Of a DNA stretch of 64,000 nt, positions 54,177 through 64,000 are shown piece after piece; the first letter of the stretch is position 1; each line of letters starts with the position of its first letter. The stretch spans positions 62,001 through 126,000 of the forward strand of contig WHUX01000157.1 in the NCBI GenBank assembly GCA_015179025.1, read 5' to 3'. Both the position numbers and the translations under genes were made by a program. The notes under the pieces were generated by a model. The model was not told the origin of the DNA and made no database searches. It was given only the letters and a program-made list of their open reading frames with translations. The stretch comes from Terfezia claveryi. Taxonomy: Eukaryota; Ascomycota; Pezizomycetes; Pezizales; Pezizaceae.

Positions 54177-55394
54177 TTAAATCTTGTTGTACAGATTATT
54201 CTTTCCTTGGGAATTCTAGGCTTTCTTATTTTGTAGTCACTTCCGCTCAGAGCTCTTATTATCTAGTTTTTAATTGGTGACAATTCGAGATCTCTGCTCT
54301 CTATTACCCAGATTTTCCATGTATGATCCCTCACTCTGACACTCCTTTTGTAAGGAAGTGGCTTACTCATACCCTATGACTAACCCTCTCCCTCACAAAT
54401 GTATTTCTTATGTATTTTCTTACTCAGCAAGTATCTCAAAACACACAACGTTCTGTGTGCTGTCTGCCTTGCTAATATTTCACATGCTTTCACATGCTTT
54501 CACATATATAAGTCTAAGTTAAGACTTAACCTATTTTGTACTAGATAGTATTTGGAAGTACTATCTAGAGGATCAGATAATGCAGATCTTTATCATATGT
54601 AAGGGTCAGATGATGGTACACTGCCTCAGTACTGCCCCAGCACTGCCCCGTTGGAAACACATATAGTCCCCTGAATTTCCCTTTAGTTGGACAGATAGTT
54701 AGAACTCAGAACATAGTTAGAGTACAATCAATATAGAAGTTCCACTGGTTAATTTCTAAGTGCCTTTGGCACTCCTATACTACTTTACCTATTACAGTAA
54801 TCTTATGCTACTGGTAATAACTTTAATAGTGAGGATAAACAATACACTATTAGTAATCTACTTTGTAGTATACATTACTAGCCTGAGATTATCTGATTAG
54901 ATTAGATCTTTATCTAATCTAATCTGATTGTCCAGTCCCCCATACAACACTTTACATTTTTTTAACCTAAGAACTTGATTCTTACCTAACTAGGAAGGCC
55001 TGATCAACCTTACCTAATCAACAAAGTTTCTACCAACAAGAGTAGAAACTAAAGCCAGTATAAGCCTACAGCACAAAAGCATAGTAGTACAAAGTCTGAC
55101 AGTCAGCAAGTAAGACTATCCTCCAAATAGCAACAATAAGACTATTCAACAAATAGCAACAGTAAAAGCATACAAATAGTAGCAAACAACATAAGAGGGC
55201 AACAATAATTGTATTTAACTGGCAAATACAAAAGAAAACAACAATTACCTAATTTAGTAACTCTGAGACCTGGAAACTGCCTCAGAAGTCCAATAAGGGT
55301 GTGGATTATAGGAACAAGTCCTATCAACATCCAAACTCCAGAGAGTATCCCAGCCCCACTCTCTACCTAGCCTAAAGAAAAACTGGGAATTCTT
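54177..55394. other. AT-rich stretch without recognised genes
   Basis: Base composition is more AT-rich than the host genes. It contains short repeats such as CACATGCTTT twice near 54480 and CAAATAGCAACA twice near 55125-55160. It may be the untranslated or terminal part of the element that holds the genes at 55.4-56.7 kb. Confidence 0.4.
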
Positions 55395-55727
55395 CTAGTA
55401 AGCAGAACAAGGAAAGTTTCTGTACCTCTCCCTCCAAAAAGAACACAAGTACCTAGCAGTCCAACCCCTATCCTTCCACTCAACTTTCTTCCCAGCATTT
55501 AAAGGAAACCCTGCTCCCACAACAATCTCATCAACAAAAGTAACCCTTTTACCCTTCAACCTCCTCTCTCCCTTACCATAGTCAACCTTGGTATCAGAAG
55601 CAACAGAAAGAGGATAAGAAGGTAGTTGATAAGAAGTAGATCCTTCCTCATCAGGATCCACCTTAAAGAAAGCAGGAATAGAAGAAACAGAGTCCAAAGA
55701 ATCAGTGGTATAATATCTGATAGACAT
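55395..55727 (-). CDS. Open frame of 110 codons, unrecognised, divergent from the next gene
   Basis: From ATG at 55727 the minus strand encodes MSIRYYTTDSLDSVSSIPAF, an acidic/Tyr segment, then RRLKGKRVTFVDEIVVGAGF and KKVEWKDRGWTARYLCSFWR to a TAG at 55395. Composition looks protein-like, but I recognise nothing. Its start codon shares the palindrome CATG with the start of the plus-strand gene at 55726. The open frame also runs far upstream of this ATG, opposite that gene, which may be chance. Confidence 0.35.
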   Translation of the reverse strand: MSIRYYTTDSLDSVSSIPAFFKVDPDEEGSTSYQLPSYPLSVASDTKVDYGKGERRLKGKRVTFVDEIVVGAGFPLNAGKKVEWKDRGWTARYLCSFWRERYRNFPCSAY

Positions 55728-56720
55728 GGAGACTCCTAAACAAAAAAGTACTAGTGTAATAGAAGGTGAAGGAAGAGTTAGGAAAGGCAGGAGAAAGGCA
55801 ATGACAAGTGAGGAGCTAGAAGCACTCAAGGCTAAGTTAGTCAATACCCCTAAAAAGAAAGTTCCAGCTGGGAAAGACATTCCAGAAAAAGAAATAGAAA
55901 CAAGGGAAATAGTCATTGGGCCTAATTCATCAATGCCTGAAGTAAGGATTGTAACACCTCCTGCAACAAAAGCCTTTTGGGACAAAAATGAGTCATCATG
56001 GTACCAAAGGATATCACAGGTATTTATATACCTAACAATAAACAACATGTTGTCAAAAAGGAAAAAGGAACTATTAGCTGAAGCAGTAGAAAAGTTCATG
56101 ATTTTCCAACAGAAAGAACAATTTGACAAGTCAGTTCAAATGGACTTTCAACTCTCATCTACCTCAAAGGCAGTATGGCCTTACCCTACTATAACCTATG
56201 TAAAGGAGTTCCATGGCTAGCATTAAACTGGCCTTTCTTGACACAGTATATGCTTATGGGTAACCTTTATGATCTGGAAACTCCAGAAATAGTGCCTCCA
56301 ATAACAGAACCTGTAGAAAGCCATGAGGAAATAGGAAGGAAACTGTTTGGAGCTGGAGGCAAGGGTAAGGGGAAAAGTGTGCAGTATGAGGAAGAGAAAG
56401 ATGAGGATTATGAAACAGATATAGAAGAAATATCTGAAAAAGATATGCCACCACCATCTAAAGATAGGAAAAAGCCAACACATACCAAAAAGGCTAAGAC
56501 TCCTGACAAGAAGTCTAGTAGGAGCTCTAGTGGTATGGCTGGAGGTGGCAGTGAGGACCCAGGATCTGGATCTGAGGGTGATGAGTTAGACAATGGCTCT
56601 GATGATGACAGGAAGAAAAGGTTAACTAGGGAGCCCAGTCCTTACCACTTAGAATGGTCAAAAAAGACTGGTCAAAAGATACCTACACAACAGGTTAGCA
56701 AATCTCTAGTCAAGAATAGT
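55726..56720 (+). CDS. Unrecognised gene with one small intron, probably cut by a hAT insertion
   Basis: Exon 1 (55726-56199) encodes METPKQKSTSVIEGEGRVRK and later KAFWDKNESSWYQRISQVFI and NNMLSKRKKELLAEAVEKFM. A GTAAAG donor at 56200 and CACAG acceptor at 56246 define a 47-base intron that joins the frame in phase 0; without it the frame stops at 56218. Exon 2 begins YMLMGNLYDLETPEIVPPI and passes into a long acidic, Lys- and Ser-rich disordered tail. The frame then runs into GC-rich sequence near 56725 and the TGTCACGGA array, so the native C-terminus is probably lost to the adjoining hAT element. A helical N-terminal half with a charged tail could be a gag-like or chromatin protein; no assignment. 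Confidence 0.5.
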
Positions 56721-56911
56721 GTGTGCATTGGCTCGAGTCGAGGCGAGTTCTACTACTATTTTTCCTACTCGGTACCAACTCGCACTGACACCCATTCTTC
56801 CGAAGCCAACTCGCCGCCAACTCGGCGACTACTCGGTGATCGACCGAGTCCTCGCCAAGAATTAGTCACCCATGTTTCACCTCGGTCTTGGTTTTATGTT
56901 TTCTCCATTAT

Positions 56912-57036
56912 CTGTCACGGATCGCTCCTCCTGTCACGGATCCGTCCTCCTGTCATGGATCCGTCCTCCTGTCACGGATCCGTCCTCCTGTCACGGATTG
57001 CCCCGCCTGTCACGGATTCCTCCTCCTGTCACGGAC
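56912..57036 (+). repeat. TGTCACGGA array, seven copies, 19-base period
   Basis: Seven units of TGTCACGGATCCGTCCTCC, one with CATGG for CACGG. It lies at the left side of the hAT element. Confidence 0.9.
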
Positions 57037-58534
57037 TTAAACTTTTCCTTCCCGCTCAATCCTTACCGCCATTTCTCAACTGCATTCTACTAGTGGCTAA
57101 CCTTCCGTCCATTCCCCCGTCGTTCTCCTGTATAATCTTACCCTGCCTTGCGTGCTAATGTGAATTACATTCGTTGATACCTCATCAATTTCTGCACACT
57201 CTGATTCTCATAAAACGAATCGCTTTAATTCTGCAAACATAGAAACCTAAACTAACCGACAAATTCCCAATACTCATGTCTAAACAAATCTCAATATCTC
57301 AAGATCGAGGTAAAGTAATTCTCCGATCCCGCTTATACTGCCCTCTTACACAAAACCGGCCCTCCCACATACCATCAAAAAGAAAGCAAACTGAATCAAA
57401 AAGTAACTCCCAACAGAAATAGATAAAGAAATGTTGCCCATGAAATCCTCAAAACTCCAGCTGTCCCATATAACAACTAAAATAGTAAACCTAAATGAAG
57501 AAAGTACTCCCAACATAGAAAAGAAATTTTCCCTAGAACCTGCACTAATACTTACCTACCAGTATACCCCACATGCCATCAACACCCCTACCCACTCATA
57601 CTTTGTAGTTCCTACGCTGCGTAGGTCACAGTTTCTTCTGAAACCTGCTTGCCATCGATGGCGTCAGACTTATGGACTGTGATAAATGGCGCTTCCGGGC
57701 GCTTTGATGTAGAGTTGAAGGAGATGGTGTTGCTGCTTGCCCGCACAATAGACTTTGATGGAACGAGTTGGACATGCCTGAGGTAGAATCTTCCGTGAAA
57801 CTATGCGATGGGCTGGCATTCTCGGACGCTAAATCTGCCAGGTCATTTAGGAGGTACTCGTCCATTATCCGGCTCCCAGCTACTTCCGTGTCACAATCTG
57901 TATCTGAATCCGTGTCCGTCTGTCCCTGAACGGTATCTAGGGACTGTGCTACCATACGGCGGAGGAAGTCTGCATCATAGCTGAGGGCTTGTTTCTCCAG
58001 CATTACCTCACCTTCATCCAAATCAGCTATGCCTTCTTCTACATGTGCTGGTCTAATTTGTGCCTCTGGGGTTCCGTATTTCACGTGTACAGCATCCTAC
58101 GTTTTGGTCAACATCAGCGCAGTTATCATCTGGTGACCCATTCTGTTGCGTCGGTATGGCAAAATATCTAGATCACTGCTGAATATTCGCTCTACTGGGA
58201 CAGATGTGAGTGGAATGCTCAATATGTCCCTCACCATTCGTGCCAGCATGGGATATTCATTAGCATGCACCTTCCACTAGGATAGAGGGCATTTCTCATT
58301 CAGTGTTGTTACCGGATTCGCCAGGTATCTCTTGATTTCTGGCACATCCTCTGATTGGCTTGTGGTACGCTCTTGTAGTCGACGCATTATATAGGATTGT
58401 TCTCCATCATCCACTTGTATGTTATGAACCTGGGCTTCCGGCGCGTACTTGGCATAATTATGTTCAAAATAATCTTCGAACTGAACCCTAAGAAGCGAAT
58501 TTGGTAAGAATTATGTTTTTCTGTATATCACGGA

Positions 58535-58592
58535 TGGTCTCCTGTCACGGAAAATGGTGTCATGGAAAATGGTGTCACGGAAAACACATGGG
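58535..58592 (+). repeat. TGTCACGGA array inside a transposase intron
   Basis: Four units: ATCACGGATGG, TGTCACGGAAAATGG, TGTCATGGAAAATGG and TGTCACGGAAAAC. They lie within the intron 58488-58628. Confidence 0.85.
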
Positions 58593-59275
58593 CCAAAATA
58601 GTCATGTGCTGATGGAATTCATACGTACTTGTAATACTCCGTGTATGAAATATAGTCCCCGTTCTGCTGTATACCACTTGGATCTTGGACATTGAGATTT
58701 CCCCAGTCGTTATACAAGGATAATTTCTTAGACGGATCAAGGATGGTTGCAAGGTTGTAGATGAGAGATTGTTTTTCGGTCCTAGAATAATACTTCTTGA
58801 AGATCTGCTGACACGCTTTTGTCGCGGAGAGAAACCCTGGAGCCCAGGTAGGATTAGCTAGAAGTTTGCGTATACGTTTCCCTGTTTTTCTATGTGGTCG
58901 AAGATGTCATTGTAGATAAAGAACGCATTCTGTATGGTCGTATGCTGCCCTGTAGAGATAGCATGAGTGTAATCCGATAAAGGTTTCAGGAAAATAGTAG
59001 CCTCCTGAACTTGGTTCCACTCTTCTTGACTCAACCATAACTCTAGTACTTGCTCTCTGTCGTAGATAGAGCGATCCATTGCTCAATGTAGCACTGGAGC
59101 CTCAATGCTCGAGTAAGCATTTCAAAGGTTGAGTTCCAGCGAGTTTTGACATCCTGGATGAGCCCCATGGCGCACGGGAATCAGTTTGGAGTTCCTTGAA
59201 TTGTGCCAGGCGTTGTGGGCTGGCTACTATAGCCTTACAGAGCTCTCGAACCTAGACAAATGTTAGCAATAGGAT

Positions 59276-59382
59276 TCCGTGACACGTATTAGCCTTTCGT
59301 GACATGTCTCCATTCTGTGACATGTCCGCCATTCCGTGACATGTCTGCCATTCCGTGACATGTCCCCATTCCGTGACATCTT
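59276..59382 (-). repeat. TGTCACGGA array inside another transposase intron
   Basis: On the plus strand six TCCGTGACATG-type units (two with one change) with a period of about 18-19. They fill most of the intron 59252-59409. Confidence 0.85.
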
Positions 59383-60738
59383 TATTGAGCAGCTCAGAAG
59401 ATGACTTACTTTGCAAACAGATCGTGCGAATGTACCTGGAGCATAAATCTGCAGTGCTCTGATTGAAGACTCAATAGCAGGGTGGACGAGGCAGTATCAT
59501 CATTATCTGGGTTCGACCTGAGTTCTTTCATAAACTGGTTGCTTACTAGCGCAATCACATGTGCGAGGCAGGGAAGTCGGTATTGCTGGGGGTCCCATTT
59601 AGCACCGAATACATTGGCTTGTAAATGCTTAGCCAATGCCGCATTGACACTCGCGTTGTCCGAAACGATGGCCAAGACTCGGTTCGAAATGCCATATTCC
59701 CGAATTAAATTCCCTAGCTGATTACCCAAGTGCATAGCATTATGAGCTTCCCCACCTAGTACTGGAATCCAATCGTATGTTGGCACAGCTGCCAATCCTG
59801 GTCTATATAATGGAGTGTTGTGCCCATGAACGCTAACTTGTTCGGAGAAGTCCAACAGTCTGTAGCGAGGTGGAGGAATGTATCTTCCGGAAGGCTTTTT
59901 TGAAGCTTCTGTTGAACTTCAGTGGCATAGTGATGTATGCTCCGGCGAAGTGTTGTCGACAGGGGATATTAATCCCAGATCTAAGAAATTTCAGGAGATG
60001 CTGGAACTGCGATGTTCGATGGTTCGGAAAGGTAAGTTTGCACCAATTACAGTTTTCATGAGTTCATGTTTGAAGCGATCATCACTGAATTGCAATTCGG
60101 GGGATTGTGCAACTGCAGGTGTTGTCTACTTGTAACGTGAGCCTATGCCCAATTATTGCAGGTAGGTACGAATTATATAATTACCTTCCCAAACAGGGTT
60201 GAAATGTCCTGATTCTTTCGCCCACTAGCAGAGCGGCACCTGCCCGAGCTGAGATGAGTTCTCATATGTGTTGTACCATATTAAAGGCACTAGGGTGTTG
60301 CAAGGTACCCTTGCAAGCTAAGCAAAATATGAATGGCTCACCGCTGTGAATCTTAGCCCCTTGTCCGAATTGGGCCCAGTGCGCTGCTGTTCGGAGCTTA
60401 GAATCCCATCGGGGTGGGTTAATATTATTACTTCTTAGATCTTTAGCCAGATTGTCAGGAGCTTGCCTGCCCACTCGGTCGTTTCCTACCATGCATCAAA
60501 TGGCGCAGATTGTTCGGCTTCCCACTGGAAAGCTGTCCCGCCTAATATTCTGGTGAGAGTGAAACCATTGGGCTCGATTGACGTACGGGCACACTTGGAG
60601 ATAGAGACATGTTGGAGTATGGGGCTAGTAGTGCAAGTTCGTCTGGCTATTGTGTTCCTGGGAGTTGGCGATAATAGATTTGGAAGGGCAGTAGGGAAGA
60701 GAGGCCTATTTATTCACATTTTGAGAGCATTTGGGGTA

Positions 60739-60811
60739 TGTCACGGATAACGTGTGCTTGTCACGGATAACGTGTGCTTGTCACGGATAACGTGTGCTTG
60801 TCACGGATTCT
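60739..60811 (+). repeat. TGTCACGGA array upstream of the transposase
   Basis: Four units of TGTCACGGATAACGTGTGCT, period 20, the last cut short. It lies between the transposase start region and the gene at 60953. Confidence 0.9.
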
Positions 60812-60952
60812 ATGGGAGACATTCACAAGGTACCTGCGGCGCTTTCCTTGATAACCCAAACCTATCTATACATAAAATACGTCTGTCAATCATGCCGTAG
60901 CATATCAACAGCGCGCCAAACCCAATTCCAATCCAAGCGCGCGATCGTCCAT

Positions 60953-61774
60953 TCATTCCAAAATGATCCACAATTCATCGTGGACATCATCTGAGTCCTC
61001 TGAGCTGTATGGTGAGAGCTCACTTCTAGGCTCAAAGCATCCATCTGGCTCTGATATATTGTCGGGGATATTGGTCAAATCTAGTTGGAGTATGCTGGAT
61101 CTCAATGGCCAATCGGGGCTGTCTGTGAGTTGCAAAATCTCGAGAGGTCTAGACATAATTAGCCTGCCGCGCTATCTATGTGCAAGGATTAGTAAGATAC
61201 CTTCTTGAAGGCCGAAGCCAGACCTCTTGCCCACAACATAATACTGTTATCCTAGGTGGGGGATGCCATTGTACCGGTATATAGACAGGATGCCGAATGA
61301 TTCTGCTGTCAGGGATCCGGTAGGTCTGGGAGAGTATCTACAATAGGTATGTTAGCACTCCAATGTTTTAACGCAACAATTAACTTACCGATGGGTATCG
61401 ACAATCTTCACATAAACCCCATGCCTCTCCCTCGCCAGTCAGGTAATGGTGGAAAAGGGTAATCCACAACAAATCATACATAGTATAGTCATCTAGGTAA
61501 AAGGGATCCCAAGTCGTCTCTGGACTCCTGTGGATACCAAGGGGAGCAGTAAATCATACCGATCAATCCAAATCCTCTCTAGAAGCTCCATGGCTACCAC
61601 TCGGGATACAATCTTGTTGGGGTCAAATCGGTCCATAACCAACTGTCTAGACTGGTGTGTTACCATTTCCGTTCCACGTAGACTAAGGAACCGTCGTAGC
61701 CCAGCAGTGTCTCTCCACTGCTCCCGGAACTCTTCGAAACCGAGTTGATCTTCTGGATTGTGGTATACTGCCAT
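60953..61774 (-). CDS. Unrecognised three-exon gene inside the hAT region
   Basis: On the minus strand exons 61389-61774, 61201-61337 and 60953-61148 join through introns with GTAAGT and GTATCT donors and TAG acceptors. The product of about 239 residues starts MAVYHNPEDQLGFEEFREQW, has YLDDYTMYDLLWITLFHHYL and GEAWGLCEDCRYPS near the end of exon 1, VYIPVQWHPPPRITVLCCG in exon 2, and an acidic end (SSEDSDDVHDELWIILE). Exon 1 needs one extra base in the C-run near 61536 (plus strand AAGGGG) to stay open. A longer in-frame start at 61801 is possible. It lies on the same strand as the transposase and between two TGTCACGGA arrays, so it may be a second gene of the element. No homologue comes to mind. 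Confidence 0.6.
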
Positions 61775-61784
61775 ATTTGTATAG

Positions 61785-61799
61785 TAGTCTGGTTGGCAC
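61785..61799 (-). repeat. Copy of the mini-insertion motif, no target duplication
   Basis: Exact TAGTCTGGTTGGCAC, followed by AA as in longer members. It lies 11 bases upstream of the start codon at 61774, so it is in that gene's leader or promoter. Confidence 0.55.
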
Positions 61800-62070
61800 A
61801 ATGCCCGTTGTGAAGCTGATATAGTCGGTGAGAATTACAACCCCGATGAACTATATATAAGCAAAACTCCAGATGACAGTTCTGGAAAGAATCCCTAAAT
61901 GGCAATGTCCTCTTTTGGTAGGTTGTCTAGTTACGTCTGATTCTGCCTTAGAATTAGTGGACAAAAGTAGACTACCGTACTCCGCAGGTAATACTAATTG
62001 TATCCGAAGGACCTGGCTCGCATTAGTCGCGGGAAAGACCTGCGTGACCCACCTGGGACACGGCAAAAGA

Positions 62071-62162
62071 TCCGTGACAACACATCCGTGACAAGACATC
62101 CGTGACAAAATAAGCCATCCGTGACAACATAAAATATCCGTGACAAAAAAAATATCTATGAC
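62071..62162 (-). repeat. TGTCACGGA array at the right side of the hAT element
   Basis: On the plus strand five TCCGTGACA units spaced 14-20 bases apart, ending in a diverged TCTATGACC. Orientation is opposite to the left array at 56912, as expected for sub-terminal binding sites facing each other. Confidence 0.85.
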
Positions 62163-63263
62163 CACATAAGTTTAGCACAAGCTACCCCGCCCAAATGGAA
62201 CTACCATCCTGATCCACTCCAGCCTGGTGTCGAACCGCCACCTTCGTCCATAATAGTACCGCATCTATGAAAGCGATGGGTCGATGGCATAATCTACAGC
62301 GATTGACCAGTCAATGGGATGGACTGGTTATTGTCAACCTATGTAGTTGAGGTCAAGGCGCGCACTGATACACTTTGTTGTATACTATAAGAGTTAGTTT
62401 AGCTAGTAGAAGGTAGGCTGGGTGAAGCGTTCTATCTGTCTCATGTGATAACGGTCAATGCATCTTCTCAAAAGCATCATTAATCCTGATATAGTCTAGT
62501 CGTTCACATCCATCGACCCATCAATTGCTCTACTAGCAATAATGTCGTTCATCACTTGCAGAGGTATAGGTAGTCTGCTTGCATGAGCCTCCTTGTGAGG
62601 TACAATGGGTCAAGGGGTCCGGGTCAAGCCAAGCCAGTTCCGAAACAGGTAACACATACTTAGGGATGTCTCAGGGAGTAACCAGAGATGTTTTGGGGCA
62701 GTAGCTTGGGCCAGGGTCTGCTGGGGCCAGATAAATTCCGCGTGTCCCCACCTCCTACCACTCGATTAACTTCCGTCCTCATTATCTGCATCTCCCTAGC
62801 CTTTTGTCATTCCGCATCAAGCCACCTCCTATCCTTTATTACTATACACAAGAAAGTATGCCAGCTAATTCGACTATCAGGCAAAGAGGTGAAATTCCAG
62901 GGTCAAGGTATGACTTCCATACTTTTTTGCTTGCCCCATATGATGTTGCGTACATGTCCCGTGTTATTTGAGTAAGTGCGATAGCCATGTGGGCTTGTCC
63001 CATTTTGCGCGGTTCCACTGAACAGATGACGATAATCGTTATTTTCCTGTTACCTTGAGCGGGTCATGTTTGAAGCCGTGGAAAACACATGTGCCGCAAG
63101 GTCGTGTGGTTCCTCCCGCTGGAAACAGATCTGCGGTGAGGAACAGAAAAAGGACGTATAGCGGTATTGTGTGGTAACTCACACTTGATTTGACACGGCA
63201 TTACCGGCTTGCAGCTAATTCCTTTTCACCCAAACTTCTAGTGATTATCAAACCCGATACCGA
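62163..63263. other. Gene-poor stretch
   Basis: No gene supported. It should contain the right terminus of the hAT element, which I could not identify. Confidence 0.4.
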
Positions 63264-63656
63264 GTGCGAAATCAGTCACGTTGTCCAATGGTAGAGGTGC
63301 CAGCCACCCCTAGTGAAGCCGAAACTGAAGGAGATAATGAGAGGGGGGTTTTGCAGGAACTAGTGGTGGAGATGCAGGAGGACAATCTTGAGCCAGGGGT
63401 TGAAAACAAAGAGAATGAGAAGCCTCTCTTTGTTAGTCCAAGTCCCAGGCAATCCCCATACTCGCCATTTGAACATTCCCAACCTGAACAACCTTCCCCG
63501 TCATTTGACCCCCCCCCGTTATTAACCCAAGAAGGGCAAGGTGGTCTCAAGATCGGTCATCCCGGCGACACCATGTTCACAAACAAAAGCGATGGCAAAG
63601 GCAGCAGGAAGCAGGAGCCATGGAGGAGGTCGCTATGGGGGAAGTCTTACTATTGA
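63264..63656 (+). CDS. Open frame of 130 codons, disordered, unrecognised
   Basis: Starts at ATG 63264 and encodes an acidic N-terminal half (VPATPSEAETEGDNERGVL, LEPGVENKENEK) and a Ser/Pro-rich second half, stopping at TGA 63654-63656. Codon content looks biased towards coding, but there is no domain. It could be an exon of a gene that continues out of the window, a retroelement piece, or chance. Confidence 0.3.
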   Translation: MRNQSRCPMVEVPATPSEAETEGDNERGVLQELVVEMQEDNLEPGVENKENEKPLFVSPSPRQSPYSPFEHSQPEQPSPSFDPPPLLTQEGQGGLKIGHPGDTMFTNKSDGKGSRKQEPWRRSLWGKSYY

Positions 63657-64000
63657 CATTGGGCCAGGCTCTTCTGATTTTCATTTTGGCCCGATATCGT
63701 TCCATGTTAACCAAAATTAAACCACCAATATATTCATGCATAGACTTGACTGCAGGTAAAATTCACAATGATGGGTACACGCATCGTGGTGATGCTAGTC
63801 ACGTGCCCGTGTTCGGTTAATGGCATCCAGGTTGCTTGTAAACAAAGAATGAATTCCTTTATTTGCACGAACAGAGGTTTTTGGTGGTCATCTTCCATTT
63901 ATCTGCAAATTCCAAGGAATCATCAGCGCTTCAATGGTGATTTCTATCTATATAATCTGCAGTGAAGATAACGAAGGGGTATATGTTCCAAAGCCATGTC

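Larger units (their letters stand above)
57626..60492 (-). pseudogene. hAT transposase, decayed by frameshifts and stops
   Basis: Read right to left the minus strand has the hAT parts in order: a zinc-finger region (FCLACKGTLQHPSAFNMVQH, 60290-60350); KTVIGANLPFRTIEH and the core block with DCWTSPNKLAFMG (59850-60070, several frames); IVSDNASVNAAL and RLPCLAHVIALVSN (59560-59670); TRWNSTFEMLTRALRL (59090-59150); and the dimerisation motif EYPMLARMVRDILSIP then VPVERIFSSDL (58165-58255). A TAG stands where the family has an acidic residue just before that motif. Two introns can be defined: 59252-59409 and 58488-58628. An acidic tail follows to 57626. Single-base frame changes are numerous. Confidence 0.88.

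Noticed and set aside
55395..56129. A 244-codon minus-strand open frame with hydrophobic N-terminal half
   Set aside because: The part upstream of 55727 is the complement of the charged coding sequence of the plus-strand gene; only the last 110 codons look like independent protein.
56220..56250. A frameshift between the two halves of the gene at 55726
   Set aside because: A 47-base GT-AG intron (56200-56246) joins the halves in phase 0, matching intron lengths elsewhere in the window, so no frameshift is needed.
58535..60811. A CRISPR-like array from the repeated TGTCACGGA units
   Set aside because: Units are short, spacers are repetitive rather than unique, the arrays lie in a eukaryotic transposon, and no cas genes exist.

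Overview
The window looks like a chromosome piece from a filamentous ascomycete (Pezizomycotina). The evidence is short GT-AG introns of about 47-68 bases, a fungal cytosolic leucyl-tRNA synthetase, a fungal-type Ctf8, a fragment of the cortical protein Num1/ApsA, and a dense load of fungal transposon families whose stop codons could come from C-to-T change at CpA. A transposon-rich, truffle- or morel-like genome (Pezizales) is a guess; I cannot place the species.

Layout. 1-5.4 kb holds three host genes: the 3' part of leucyl-tRNA synthetase (1-2844), CTF8 (3177-3720), and a three-exon gene (4690-5353) for a small Arg-rich-leader, coiled-coil protein. 5.4-16.8 kb is mostly gene-poor, with one unrecognised minus-strand coiled-coil/proline-rich gene near 8.0-9.0 kb and a solo LTR at 12.3 kb. 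16.8-19.2 kb is a large gene for a disordered Ser/Pro-rich protein. From 20 kb on the window is a transposon graveyard: Gypsy integrase fragments; two abutting TA-flanked elements (a 795-base inverted-repeat element and a 2.45-kb Tc1/mariner element with perfect 30-base ends); more Gypsy gag and integrase debris; a frame-broken Num1 PH-domain fragment; a young retroposon with a 14-base target duplication; a gag-only LTR element (38-41 kb); a 3.07-kb ORF1-only LINE with a 15-base target duplication; Copia debris and a solo LTR; a hAT-ended element with 8-base duplication (51.4-53.4 kb) flanked by two tRNA-like genes; an AT-rich segment with unknown genes (54.2-56.7 kb); and a large decayed hAT element (about 56.9-62.2 kb) with arrays of a TGTCACGGA motif.

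The most unusual signal is a family of very small insertions. The 15-base string GTGCCAACCAGACTA, or its reverse complement, recurs about fourteen times. In four of those cases an inserted block of only 15-30 bases ends exactly at ...GACTA and is flanked by a perfect 9-base direct repeat, as is one further block of 20 bases. The ACTA end is fixed and the other end varies (13-35 bases). I know of no described element of this kind.

A second recurring theme is single-base frame breaks, mostly in homopolymer runs, in otherwise good host genes (leucyl-tRNA synthetase C-terminus, CTF8, the 8-kb gene, the 16.8-kb gene, the 61-kb gene). These point to assembly indels, or less likely to decay, and mean that gene ends here should be read with care.
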